From Gyromitra esculenta (taxonomy: Eukaryota; Ascomycota; Pezizomycetes; Pezizales; Discinaceae): a DNA stretch of 64,000 nt. Under the pieces are notes generated by a model. That model was not told where the DNA came from, did no database searches, and saw nothing but the letters and a program-made list of their open reading frames with translations. Below, in pieces: positions 47,194 to 57,477 of this stretch (positions within the stretch are counted from its first letter, which is position 1; each line of letters starts with the position of its first letter). The stretch covers positions 1,178,001 to 1,242,000 of the forward strand of contig JBCAML010000022.1 of NCBI GenBank assembly GCA_038503075.1, written 5' to 3'. The translations under genes and the position numbers were made by a program.

Positions 47194-47708
47194 TAGTGAA
47201 GCATAAAACTTGGCGCCAAGAACTCATGTCTGGGCATGAGATAGGAAAACGACTGGATACCCGTGAATAGGTGATATTCGACAAGAAAGTATCCCCGAGA
47301 AAACTATTGCTCCGCTAGTAGATTATAATATATTAGCGTGTATTTAGCATTATCTATAAGAATGCATGCCCAATGAGAATGTATAGGGTGATTGAATTGA
47401 GCTGTAGATAAGTAGAAGGTTATGCACATGCATAATGGGGAAGGGGCTTGTTGCCCATATTCTGGGGCATACCTTGAGTGCTATTTAATCGGTAGCTTCT
47501 TTCTAATAGGTCATGTCTTGAAATAAGTGTGTACTACGTATTAGGGCTTTGCCGCTATAGCCAGTAATAATAATCGTCGAAAGTCGGAGGGTCTTGAGCA
47601 GGTGTGCTCACCGGTAGGTTTACTGATTTTGGTTCCTCCTCAATGCTTCTCGTATATCCTTGGCTGAATGGCAGTTTCAAGAACAATAGCCAATAAACAG
47701 CGCATGAT

Positions 47709-47886
47709 CTCTTCCGTAAGCTGGTGATCAAATGTCAATTGTAAGCTTGCACAACATAGAAATGCCTACAGGTACTCGTGAACCAGGGTATGAACCTCTC
47801 TTCCGTAAGCTGGTGGTCAAATGTCAATTGTAAGCTTGTACAACATAGAAATGCCTACAGGTACTCGTGAACCAGGGTATGAACCT
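47709..47886. repeat. 89-bp tandem duplication
   Basis: Unit 1 (47709-47797) and unit 2 (47798-47886) both start CTCTTCCGTAAGCTGGTG and end GGGTATGAACCT. They differ at only about two positions, both transitions (ATCAAA/GTCAAA, TTGCAC/TTGTAC), so the event is recent. Unit 2 ends inside the left arm of the following foldback. Confidence 0.85.
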
Positions 47887-47995
47887 GAAAACTGGGGTGT
47901 ATGGCTTTGTATGCGATGGAGTGGTGCACGGATATTTTGCCATACAAATTTACCACCCATGTTTTCAGGTTCTTACCCTAGTTCACGAGTACTGG
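47858..47995. repeat. Foldback element, 138 bp
   Basis: The left arm CAGGTACTCGTGAACCAGGG continues through GTATGAACCTGAAAAC and TGGCTTTGTATG; the right arm is its mirror at about 80 percent match or better by eye. The inner arm is shared with 19722-19837, and the GAACCTGAAAA core with the elements at 7061 and 19015. Confidence 0.75.
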
Positions 47996-48884
47996 AATGG
48001 TTAAATTCGACGATGATAACGACAGTGATGCGTGAGATGAGGTTTGGTGTGTAGTACTAATCGCTTCGCCTTGACCACATGGTACAAGCGCGTGGGGGTG
48101 AAGTTGGAATGGTCAGGATCTTAGCCGCAGCGATTAAGTTAAAATGGCGATCGTTTAGCGAGACACAACCGAAAACACACCAAAATTCCACTTTTACCCA
48201 CCATTTTTTCAACTACCGTGAAAACTCGAAAAATTAGGTAGCGTTGGCTGGGGTATTAACCCCGCTACTAACCCGTGGAGACATTTCTTGGAGATCAAGT
48301 GGCATGTCCAAGCCGATTTCAGGTCACCCCTAAACTAGTCTAAGTTAGATTTGTGAAAATACACTACCCAATCTTCCGAGTCGACGCGGTACTTAGCATT
48401 TGAGATAACCAAAATATTCATAGTTCGAAAATATTTGCTTCTGAGATTTCCAAATATATTTCCTTCATTACAATTAGATGTATTTTTCAAGCGCAGTATT
48501 CTCATAAATAGGCCGAAGCTGGTTGCGTTGCCAAATCCTCACAGGAACTGAGCAAAAATCGACATTTTGAAGGGTTCCCAAACTTCTATTAATGACCATT
48601 CATAAAAAAAGGGATCTAGAAGAAAAGGATTGATCCTGAAAACAGCTTGATCCTCGTGATCACTTAAGAGAGTGCCGAATTTTTTTTCCCGGTAGATAGG
48701 TGGAAAGGTTGTGTCCCATCACTAAGCAACCACTTTACGAAAAACTGTTTTTCTGTACCCTGGCCAGCCTCACACCCCGTACGCTTGTACCTATCTCAAA
48801 TGTCTAACCTATGATATCAAAACATTAGTAACCCTGCTCCTATCACACAAACCGATTCCACTCGTACACGCGGTTGATTAAGCC

Positions 48885-49280
48885 ATGAAGTCCTCCATTC
48901 TTCTCCTTCCTGCTATAATAGTTTCCTCCGTGTTAGCTAGCACGAACCATACCCCATTCGATAGGAACTGCCAGATAGCCTGCGGACCCCTATCAGAGAC
49001 AACGACGCACTGCAGTTTCGATATACAGGACGAGAATAGAAACGTATCAGACGGCCAAGCATTGTGTATCTGCAGAACTGAAAACTTCCTATCCGACTAT
49101 CGAGCGTGAGATTTCTATATCCTCCCGTTTCATCTGTCCATGTTTTCTGTCTCTTACTAACGTTTGTTAAGTTGTTGTGACTGCATGTATAACGTCGGGC
49201 AGATGTCGATATTCGAGTACCAAGAGAGCTTGCTCATGGAAGCGAACTGTGCCTGTAGGGAAGTATCTGCTGTGGTTTAG
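48885..49280 (+). CDS. Small cysteine-rich secreted protein (effector-like)
   Basis: Two exons, 48885-49105 and 49172-49280, give 109 residues. The 66-bp intron ends with an ACTAACG branch and a TTAAG acceptor. Residues 1-18 are a signal peptide (MKSSILLLPAIIVSSVLA). The mature protein of about 90 residues has ten cysteines in the order C-x3-C, C, C-x-C, CC-x-C, C-x-C, starting NCQIACGP and including ALCICRT and ACCDCM. The spacing does not fit the CFEM domain. Splicing brings a second cysteine-rich half into frame, supporting the intron. Such proteins in fungi serve as effectors, antimicrobial peptides or wall proteins; which applies here cannot be told. It lies beside repeat-rich DNA. No toxin family is recognised. 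Confidence 0.7.
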
Positions 49281-49957
49281 TGGCTCAATGACAAACAAGG
49301 TATTTACCCACAGAATAATGAGGCGAGGGCCAATAACATCTGAAAGAAGGCACCGAGTAGGAGATAGAGGAATGAGATTTTAAAAAGAAAAATTTTCAAC
49401 CGAGCGGCATCTCGCGATATGATCAAGAGGTCTAATTATTGGAGACACGAGCGTCGAATGGTCGATATTGCAGATTTGGTTGGAGGTGTCAAGATGTCTA
49501 TCAACACGATTGATGAGATCTGTCACTTCACCATTGAACATCTTACTTGCGATGCGAGGGATCCTATCTGACGATTAGAGCCTCTTTAGTAGCTACTCTC
49601 CATACGGCTACCAACAGCTCCGGAGATCTTAACTAGCGAGAAACGCGAAGGTGCTCAAGTAACGTGACCGTGGCATCAATGGTCACATGACCGTGTTCAT
49701 GAGAGCTTCAACTTCATATTTTCTTACAATATCTATTCCGAGTAATCTATTTTGGTATCAGATAATCACCAAAGGATCTTCAAAGCATGTCTTGCAAATT
49801 TTGTACATTTTTTTTTCCCTCTTCAAAATTATTTCCCTGTTATGCGTCATCTTGGAGGCTCAAGTGCCCCTCCATCTCGTCCCTCTCCCAACTTTCAATT
49901 TCTCTCCCCACCCCCATCCCAAAGGCTCTGTCTATCAAGAAAGCCACGGATTCCATC
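49281..49957. other. Intergenic, includes the SPFH-gene promoter
   Basis: No gene seen. The last 150 bases are C/T-rich (49808-49930), typical of a fungal transcription start region ahead of the ATG at 49958. Confidence 0.5.
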
Positions 49958-51335
49958 ATGTCCGCCGCCTTACGCTCCTCTACTCTCCCACGTCTCATCG
50001 CCCACCAGCACCCTGCAGCCGCAGTGGGATACAGGGCGTTCGCAGCACTCCCGAGACACCTTCAATCGTTCTCATCATCCTCACTATCAAATGACAGAGC
50101 CCAAAAGAGATCCTTCAACTCAATCCCAGGGCCCGGTGGGAACTCACTATTCGGAAGCCCTGGCTCCGACCGAGGGGGCTCACCAAGCTATTTCCGAAAA
50201 GAACGATTGCCAGCAAATACGGTAATCAAGTAAGCAGCTTACCCAGGTGTGCCAGATCTTGAGTACTAACGAATCCAAGGTTCGTACCGCAACAAACCGC
50301 ATGGGTCGTTGAACGTATGGGTCGCTTTCACAGGATCTTAGAGCCTGGTCTTGCTATCCTTATTCCGATTGTCGACAAAATTCAATACGTCAAGTCACTT
50401 AAAGAAGTAGCTATCGAGATCCCCAGCCAGTCTGCCATCACAGCAGACAATGTTACTCTCGACCTTGACGTAACCCCCCCGCTCCCTCTTCACATCTACA
50501 AAGCTAAACTCATTAGGGTGTGCTCTACATTCGTGTTTTCGATGCTTATTTAGCCTCGTATGGTGTCGAAGATGCCGAATATGCCATCTCGCAGCTCGCA
50601 CAGACTACCATGCGTTCTGAGATCGGACAATTAACGCTCGACCAGGTGCTAAAAGAGCGCGCGGCGCTCAACATCAATATCACACAGGCGTTGAACGAGC
50701 CCGCTGCCGACTGGGGCGTGAAATGTCTCCGGTACGAGATCCGGGATATCCATGCCCCAGACCAAGTGTTAGAGGCCATGAATCGCCAGGTCTCGGCAGA
50801 GCGCTCGAAACGTGCCGAGATCTTGGAGAGTGAGGGGCAGCGTCAGAGCGCAATTAATATCGCTGAGGGAAAGAAGCAGAGTGTGATTTTGGCATCTGAG
50901 GCGAAGAAGGCAGAACAGATTAATTGGGCTGCTGGAGAAGCACAGGCTATTTTAGTAAAGGCTGAAGCGACGGCGCGGGGGTTGGAGGCGGTCGCAGAGG
51001 CGATTAGGGCACATGGCGAGAGTGCACAGGATGCGGTAAGCTTAACTGTTGCAGATAAATATGTGGAGGCTTTTGGAAGGCTCGCGAAGGAGAGTAATAC
51101 TATTGTCATACCAGCTCAACTTGGCGATATTGGTGGAATGATTGCGGGTGCTATGGGCATCTATGGCAAGGTTGCGGAGACACAGGCGAGGCAGGCGAGA
51201 GGATTAGCGGTAGAACGAGAGGAGGATGCAGAGAGGGACGCAAAGAGGGAGAAGGAGAAAGAAAAGTACGAGAAGAAGAAGGGGGAGAAGATTAAGCTTG
51301 GACAGGGTGTCTTGGCGGATTTGGAGAGGAGGTAG
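49958..51335 (+). CDS. Stomatin-like protein 2 (mitochondrial SPFH/band-7 protein)
   Basis: Three exons, 49958-50229, 50280-50469 and 50517-51335, give 426 residues; introns are 50 and 47 bp. The N-terminal 60-90 residues are rich in Arg, Ser and Ala with few acids (MSAALRSSTLPRLIAHQHPA), a mitochondrial presequence. The SPFH domain starts PQQTAWVVERMGRFHRILEP and runs through SQSAITADNVTLDLDGVLYI, EYAISQLAQTTMRSEIGQL, TLDQVLKERAALN and RYEIRDIHAPDQV. A long Ala/Glu-rich coiled coil follows (AERSKRAEILESEGQRQSAI, KAEATARGLEAVAEAI). The C-terminal SLP2 region SLTVADKYVEAFGRLAKESN and a Lys/Glu-rich end complete it. These proteins form ring-like scaffolds in the inner membrane, bind cardiolipin and prohibitins, and protect respiratory complexes. 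An in-frame upstream ATG at 49787 is ignored because that stretch lies in pyrimidine-rich leader. Confidence 0.92.
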
Positions 51336-51517
51336 TTTTGGTGTGGACAGTAAAATATTTCCCCTTCTGTGTTCTAGTGGTGGCTTTTGTCTTTGGTTTG
51401 ATGGTGGGAGGAAAAAACTCTACTCTGTATTATAAAAGGTTTTATAGCATAAACTTGTTTCTTCGTTTGATAGGAGGCGATTGTGGGTGAGGTGACTGTA
51501 CTTGCTGAAAAATAAAA

Positions 51518-51762
51518 TTAGTTACGTGGGTAAACCTAGGCAGCAACCAGCATGACAACGAACACCACACCTAGCTTGATTTTGTCGCAGCATCAGAGAA
51601 ATTCAGTAGCAATTACAGCATTGAAAACCACAAATTTAGTGATTTTATCTTGATTTAGGGCTGCTGAAATTGCGAGGTTGTGAGATGAGGTTGTGAGCTG
51701 TGAATGGAGGTCGCATCATGAGGTGACTCTGGTTGCTACTCAGGTTTACCCACATAACTAAC
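51518..51762. mobile_element. MITE with about 33-bp terminal inverted repeats
   Basis: The left end TTAGTTACGTGGGTAAACCT and the reverse complement of the right end, TTAGTTATGTGGGTAAACCT, continue in register to GCAGCAACCAG/GTAGCAACCAG. Differences are nearly all C/T or G/A. The ends border AT-rich flanks, and the TTA/TAA at the borders hints at a PIF/Harbinger-type origin, but the target duplication is not certain. Confidence 0.7.
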
Positions 51763-51930
51763 TTTATTTTTTTTTAGCTAGTAGTGGGTTGTAAGGCTAA
51801 TATGTCACGGAGCATCACTCGTACTCGGTATTCGACGAAATGCTGGAATATCAGAGACAAATAAGATCATCCGCTTGGTTGTCTAAAGGCCGACAGTGTG
51901 CCCCTCCATCTATATGTGTGTATAATAACC

Positions 51931-51970
51931 CCCGAGTGCCCGTGTACTCGGGCTCGTGTGTCTGTCTACT
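51931..51970 (-). repeat. Fragment of the R1 repeat
   Basis: The stretch CGAGTGCCCGTGTACTCGGG followed by TGTGTCTGTCTACT closely matches the centre of R1 copy 2 (AAGTGCCCGTGTGCTCGGG then TATCTGTCTCTC). Only this part is present. Confidence 0.4.
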
Positions 51971-53009
51971 GTATCTGGCTCTATATTTATTTTTTTGTTA
52001 AATCACTGTTTCATTGTTCTATAAAGGTACAGGAATGCCACATGCAGCAAAACCTAAGCGTGGACAAAAGCTATCTGCATCTGGCTTGAAAGCCATGCCT
52101 GACATACATCGTACTGCATTGAAGCCTTGCAGCGGGTTATTGGACGACTTTCTGCAAGCAACAGGTCGACGCCGACCAACATCTCTGGCAGTCTTTTCTT
52201 GATAGCCCTTCGGGTAGAGCATCCAGATTGTTCTCCACAAGACAAGCCGGCCTAAACATCCGAGCTTGTACGAGGGGGAGGGGAGGGGTGTGGAGATGGA
52301 ACGCCAGGGGTTTTCGTTATGTGAGGTCACTATTGAGATAATGTGAGCCCTGTACATGTTCCATCGTCATACATCTACCCCCAGTACATCTCGCAGACCC
52401 AGGCCAGCTTGCGCTTTAGATACACGTACAGTCTGACTTGGGTTGGCCCAAGCAGATTAGTAATAATACTACCAGTACTAGCACCTTCCGGGTCCAAAGT
52501 CTCGGCGGCTTTCTAGATTACTCATGATAAAAAATTTTCATACACAGCCCCCGGCGGTTAGGCTGGGCGGGGGGTGGGGTTTTTTTGGTTAACAAATCTG
52601 CTCCTGCCTCTACATGCACACTCTACATGCACAAGGCTCTACACATATTATTTTTCCGGCGATGTTTTTTTTTCTGGCTCTGATACTCCCCCGAAGATTA
52701 TTTTTTTGCATCTCCCAGTATACCCCGAGAACCGTTTTTCCAAGTTCCGATTGCTACATCGCTCGAAAGTCCGACCAGCTCAAAGAGGAATATATCATAG
52801 AAAGCTGAATATGGTACTATTTCACCTCTCTCAAAAAAAAGCCCGCACCCAGCTCCAGCACTATCTATGTACGAGATATAAAAAAACATAATTGGGAATC
52901 AATTCACATAGGAAGATAGAATGAAATCCCCCCTCCTACATAGATGAGATACTAGACATAGCATAAAACGCCCCGCAAAGTAAGACTACAAGTACCCCAA
53001 AACAAATTT

Positions 53010-54017
53010 TTATGCCTGAGACAAAAGCTCCAAAAACGGAGCTCTAACTTCTGCAGACCTCGCCAGCTGCAGCGGTGTCTCTCCGCCGCTACTTAGAAGA
53101 GAGGCATCAGCGCCTCTTTCCAGAAGCAGCCTAACTGTTGGTACATTGCCCCTCAGTGCCGCCCTATGTAGCGGTGTCATCCCTCTGCTGTCCCTAACAT
53201 TGATATCTACTCCTGCCCCAAGCAATACTTTTACCACCTCTACACTACCTGTGCTCCCCGAGTGCGCTGCGACCGCCAAAGGACTCTCACCCCTCACCAG
53301 CCTCTCCGCCTCGGCCCCGTTATTGATCAACATCTGCGCCATCTCCGCCTGCCCCGATTTGGCCGCACGAAACAGCGGTGTCTCACCCTCCGGTGCGATA
53401 TCGGGCGTATCAACCTCCGTGCCGGTCTCGATAAGAAACTGTGCGATCTCCAGATGTCCACAGCTAGCAACTCGGTGCAGCATCTCTTCTCCTTCTCGTG
53501 TGGTCCACCACTCCGCACCCTGTCCAAGGAGATACCTCACCATCTCAACTTTCCCATTCTCGCCCGCCACATACAGTGCCGTCCGACCGTCATACGACGA
53601 CGTCGTCTCTATCGGGGCGCCTCGGTTCAGCAGGAGCTCTACCACCGCTATATGGCCCGCCGACGCTGCGGCGTGGAGCGGCGTATCGTATCCGTCGGCC
53701 ACTACGACGGGGGCTCCGTTCTCCAGCAACAGTTTTACTATCGCCGTATGACCTTCTGCTGCGGCCAAATGTAGCGGCATCTCCTTGGAGCTCGACTGGA
53801 GAGATATGTCTGCTCCGCTCAGGAGAAGTTGCCGCACGATCGTTTCGTGGCCGCTGCGTGCGGCTTTGTGGAGCGGGGTTTCGGACTGGGCAGTCTTGCG
53901 GGCACGACGTAGGAAAGATCCTGAGCGCCCCCATGATGTGGATGGGCGTGTGCAGCAGGTTATCGTTGAGTAGCTGGGCTGGGGAATAGGGGACGATGGG
54001 GACGTTGGGGATGACAT
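53010..54017 (-). CDS. Ankyrin-repeat protein
   Basis: A single open exon of 335 codons on the minus strand. After about 45 unstructured Ser/Pro/Arg residues come eight ankyrin repeats and a partial ninth. They begin ETPLHKAARSGHETIVRQLL, MPLHLAAAEGHTAIVKLLLE, DTPLHAAASAGHIAVVELLL, RTALYVAGENGKVEMVRYLL, EMLHRVASCGHLEIAQFLIE, ETPLFRAAKSGQAEMAQMLI, ESPLAVAAHSGSTGSVEVVK and MTPLHRAALRGNVPTVRLLL, ending with ETPLQLARSAEVRAPFLELL. It should be a curved scaffold for protein binding; the partner is unknown. No NACHT or other effector domain precedes it within the open frame. An alternative frame over the first 40 codons (QLLNDNLLHTPIHIMGALRI) also looks protein-like, so the true N-terminus could be longer with an intron or a frameshift near 53.9 kb. 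Its neighbours to the right are broken relatives. Confidence 0.82.
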   Translation of the reverse strand: MSSPTSPSSPIPQPSYSTITCCTRPSTSWGRSGSFLRRARKTAQSETPLHKAARSGHETIVRQLLLSGADISLQSSSKEMPLHLAAAEGHTAIVKLLLENGAPVVVADGYDTPLHAAASAGHIAVVELLLNRGAPIETTSSYDGRTALYVAGENGKVEMVRYLLGQGAEWWTTREGEEMLHRVASCGHLEIAQFLIETGTEVDTPDIAPEGETPLFRAAKSGQAEMAQMLINNGAEAERLVRGESPLAVAAHSGSTGSVEVVKVLLGAGVDINVRDSRGMTPLHRAALRGNVPTVRLLLERGADASLLSSGGETPLQLARSAEVRAPFLELLSQA

Positions 54018-55503
54018 TGTAGCTAAGGGATAGAAAGAGTTGTTGTGTGTTGTGGATGGCCGTGGGTTTATTTTTTTTTTTCGGTCAAGGATGCTGCTTT
54101 ATATGTAAGTGGTGTGAGGTGCAATATATCCTCTTGGCGGTGATTAATAAACTGTGTAGAAAAGGACCCGGGTTGCGGATAGGGGACAGTACCTGTTTGA
54201 TCATTATAGTGGATGACGGGGACTCTCAGCTGCGGATGCTTTGCAGTTACTTGCTAGCAGGGCCTGGTTTCTTTATTTCCTGTAATTATTGCTTCCGTTC
54301 TCTCTTGCAATTGGCGATAACCTCATGGATCCTCACTCGGTTTCCCCAACCTCGGGCTCCTGTACAGCGCGAGAAAATGCATCACCATACGTGTTGCCCA
54401 CACAATCAGAGTCGCAAAGGACGCAAAACGAGGCATTTCCCAGAGACGTCTGTTTCAAATGGATCCGTTGATGCCTTCACTGGTGATCTTCCTAATTCTT
54501 TCGCGCCTTGTCCAGGGGTGTGCCAAACGGAGTAATAAATAATTAAATGCCTTTTCCGGTGAAAGGCTCCAAGAAGGGCCCCGAAAATACAGGTTTTTCT
54601 ATTTAAACAAAAATAAAAAATAAAAAATGCGGGGCCCAAACAACGGCTGATTATTCATTCATTTATTTGTTATTGTTCCATTAGGCACATAATAGCGGCT
54701 GATTGACTTTGGTACACCTATATGATCAGATAACACGGGTGATAGTGAACCTTGCCTTAGTGGCAAATTTTATTTATTACTTGTTTTTTTTCATTAGGCA
54801 CATCCCTAGTGGGCGGGTAAAACAGCTGCAGGAGAGTGCGGGTTCAAACCCCTTGGGATCCAATTCTTTTGGAGCAGGAACTTTACGGTTTCTAGTGCGA
54901 CAGAAGGGATACAAATGGGTAACTAAATCCCCAGGCCAACACTAGGTGACAAATGGGGAAAAAGGCACGGGAGAGGCGTCGCTTCTCCCTAACTACACAT
55001 TTACTAATGCCTGTACTGATGCTGCTGCTAGTGCATTTCCCGGCGTTGAGGAGCTCTCAACGTAGGTTCAAGTGACCTAGCGTCTGTACGATCCACGTAG
55101 TTGCTGGTGCATATAGTAGCGAGAGCTATGCCAAACCCAGATACCATAAACATCTACCGTTTACTGAATAAACAGAAACAAGAATATTCCTAAACAAGTA
55201 CATACACGTATGTGAATACAAAGAATGTCTGACGGATGAATAAATAATAAACGAACGTAATCACAGAGTATTGATGTTGGAGTAGCAAAACAATCAAAGA
55301 CTCATAACTAAACACCATCGCAGCCCGAGAAAAGGGACTGCCAACCATTACTGGTGCCTTACAAAATCGCATATACCAGCTATATCAAGTGAGAAAAAAT
55401 AAAGAATACGTCATCAACGGTCCCAGGACAATTTTACGTCCACCTCCGAACACCCCTACTTCCATCAAATAGCAGAAAGCCCATTGCTTTATGGGTTTAG
55501 GAT
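54018..55503. other. Intergenic with decayed repeat DNA
   Basis: A 162-codon plus-strand frame at 54047-54535 lies in the promoter region of the ankyrin gene, is Cys/Phe-rich and resembles no family; I do not call it a gene. A tRNA-like segment lies at 54802-54862. Confidence 0.45.
54802..54862 (+). repeat. tRNA-like segment, possible SINE relic
   Basis: The 5' ATCCCTA can pair with the 3' TTGGGAT, which is followed directly by CCA, and a T-loop-like GGTTCAAACCCC lies at the right distance from the 3' end. At about 58 bases before CCA it is too short for a whole tRNA, and the T stem has a mismatch. A tRNA-derived SINE or deleted tRNA pseudogene is possible. Confidence 0.3.
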
Positions 55504-57477
55504 CTAGTTTAGTAACAACGGTGCCGCGCTCTCTCCGTATAGGTGGAGGATTTTCGCCCGTCCCCGCAGGTGGGTCTGTATTCTTCCCGGGACTTTTCTA
55601 CGTTTTTTCTCGCCTGGAGTTTTTGCTCCCTTCTCAAGCAATAATTGGAACACTGCCTCATGGTGATGATTCATCGCTACTTGAAGTGGTGTCCTCCCCC
55701 AGCGGTCTTTAGAGGAGATAGGCACTCCTTTCTCCAGTAGTAGTCGAACTATGCTCTAGAAGCTGCCCAGTGTAGAAGTGGGTCGTCTGATATCATAGTC
55801 GAGGTACTTTCTCACATTTCCAGCAGCGGCAAGATCATCGATTCGCATTGGCTTGATCTCGCCGCGACCTGCAATATTGTTCTCCCGCCCCTGTCTAGAC
55901 CTGATATATCCGCCCCCTTCTCAAGCAGCAGCCCAATCACCGCTACGTGTCCGTGGTATGCTGCCTAGAGCAGTAGTGTACTTCCTCCGTTGTTTTTAGA
56001 GGAGATATTGGCTCCCCTTCCGAGTAGTACAGCGGTATGTCCCCGATTCGCCACAAGGCTTAGTAGTGTTTCGTCGTCCCGGCCTCGAAACGAAATGTCG
56101 GTCTCGTTTTCGACCAACCGTTGAACGACAGCTTCAAACCCCTTGGACACTGCAGCGCCCAGCGGGCTTCCCGTAAAATCTGTTTTGGATCGAAACGTCC
56201 GCTCCGTGCTCAATTAGCAGCTGGACCACACTATCGTGTCCGCGGCTTGCAGCTCTGAATAGAGCCGTATATTCCTCGATCCCAGCTGTTTGATTTATAT
56301 CGTCTATTGCTCCCCTCTCGAGGAGAAATCGGACCGCCGGCTCATACCCCCTAGTGTAGCAATGGTTCCCCGTTGATATGGGATTTACAGTTCCCCCCTC
56401 CCCCCTTTCTCCAGGGGCGTCAAGACCATTGCTCCACGCCCTCCTTTGGCCGCTTCCTCTAGCGGCGTGCTGCCGTAGCGTGCCTCAACAGAGACATCGC
56501 ATCCTCTCTCGAGCAATAGCAAAGCCACCGCCTGGTGCCCAGAGTATGCGGCGATATGGAGCGGTGTGTTTCCAGCTCCATTTGGAGCCAACATATTCGC
56601 TCCCTTATCCAGCAGCAATTAGACCACTGCTCTATCCCCCTCCCCTCCCCCCCCAAAAAAGGTCGCACTACGTAATAGTGTTTCGCCATCCGTCACAGCA
56701 GACATCCGCTCCGTTCCCGACCAGCAATCGGCCGTTCCACAGCCCGCCGCAGCAGCCACTCCCGCCCCGCTCTCGACCAGTAGCCAGAAACTACCTCCTC
56801 GTCTCCTCTGGATGCCGCTATGGAGCGGTATAGCGCCATACCATGCACACCTGAACCTGAACCTGAACCTGAACCTGAACCACTACTACCACCACCACTC
56901 CCTAGACTAACCCCCCGTCCAGCAACATCCTCACCACACCGTCGTGCCCGCCACACCGCTCTATTCAGCGGTACATTTACAACCCCGTCCCCAGCACCCA
57001 GCTCTGCGCCCTGAGCGAGCAGTACTCGGACCACAGACTCGTAGCTAAGTAGTGCCAAGAGGCGTAGTGGTTGTTTCTCCGTGATTAGCAGGTACGTTTA
57101 TAGCAATGTCTTTGTCAATGAGTTTCGGACGTCGTCCTCGAGTCTGAGGTTACCGCTTTTCGCAGCGAGGCGGGCGCTATTTCGTGGCGTGTGCGGTGCG
57201 GTGGGGAGGTGGTTGGTGGAGAGTGAGGGTTTCCGGGGGTGGGGATCGTGGGGGATGGTGTGCGGGGTTCATAGCTAGTGCTTAAGCTCGATGAGCGAGC
57301 GAGCGAGCGAGTGCTACGTAGAGCAGTTGGAACAGCGGTATCCATACCGCATAGAGCCATGAGATGGGGTCCGTAGTCATCAGCTAGCTGTAACCATAGC
57401 AAGTACTCTACCACCAGGGAGCGCAAAAGCTGGGAGAGCTTCACAGGTGGTTCTGCTCCAGCGTGATGGAGCGGCAA
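55504..57477 (-). pseudogene. Ankyrin-repeat pseudogene
   Basis: Minus-strand ankyrin units are strung over about 2 kb but split by stops and frame changes. Read right to left, fragments lie at 57477-57115 (VVEYLLWLQLADDYGPHLMA), 57058-56693 (SVVRVLLAQGAELGAGDGVV), 56618-56385 (GNTPLHIAAYSGHQAVALLL), 56213-55965 (LLSLVANRGHTAVLLGRGAN) and 55725-55504 (RTPLQVAMNHHHEAVFQLLL). Between them further ankyrin-like bits occur in other frames. At least four interruptions are needed. A GAACCT microsatellite at 56850-56881, read as Gly-Ser on the minus strand, sits inside one unit. It points the same way as the intact ankyrin gene at 53-54 kb and may be an old duplicate or a former extension of a larger gene. 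Confidence 0.75.
56850..56881. repeat. CTGAAC hexamer microsatellite
   Basis: About five tandem CTGAAC units. Length in multiples of six keeps the reading frame of the surrounding ankyrin relic. Confidence 0.8.

Larger units (their letters stand above)
46087..48884. other. Gene-free interval with foldbacks and a tandem duplication
   Basis: No supported gene. It holds the short element at 46617-46752, a hairpin at 47148-47193, an 89-bp tandem duplication at 47709-47886 and the foldback at 47858-47995. The region just after 46086 presumably contains the DUF6536 promoter. Confidence 0.5.
51336..53009. other. Intergenic with a MITE and an R1 fragment
   Basis: No supported gene. It holds the MITE at 51518-51762 and a fragment of R1 at 51931-51970. 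Overlapping frames at 52014-52357 on both strands resemble nothing known. T- and A-runs are frequent near 52.6-52.9 kb. Confidence 0.5.

Noticed and set aside
54047..54535. 162-codon plus-strand frame
   Set aside because: Lies over the promoter side of the ankyrin gene, has no recognisable fold and unusual Cys/Phe content; no splice or family support.
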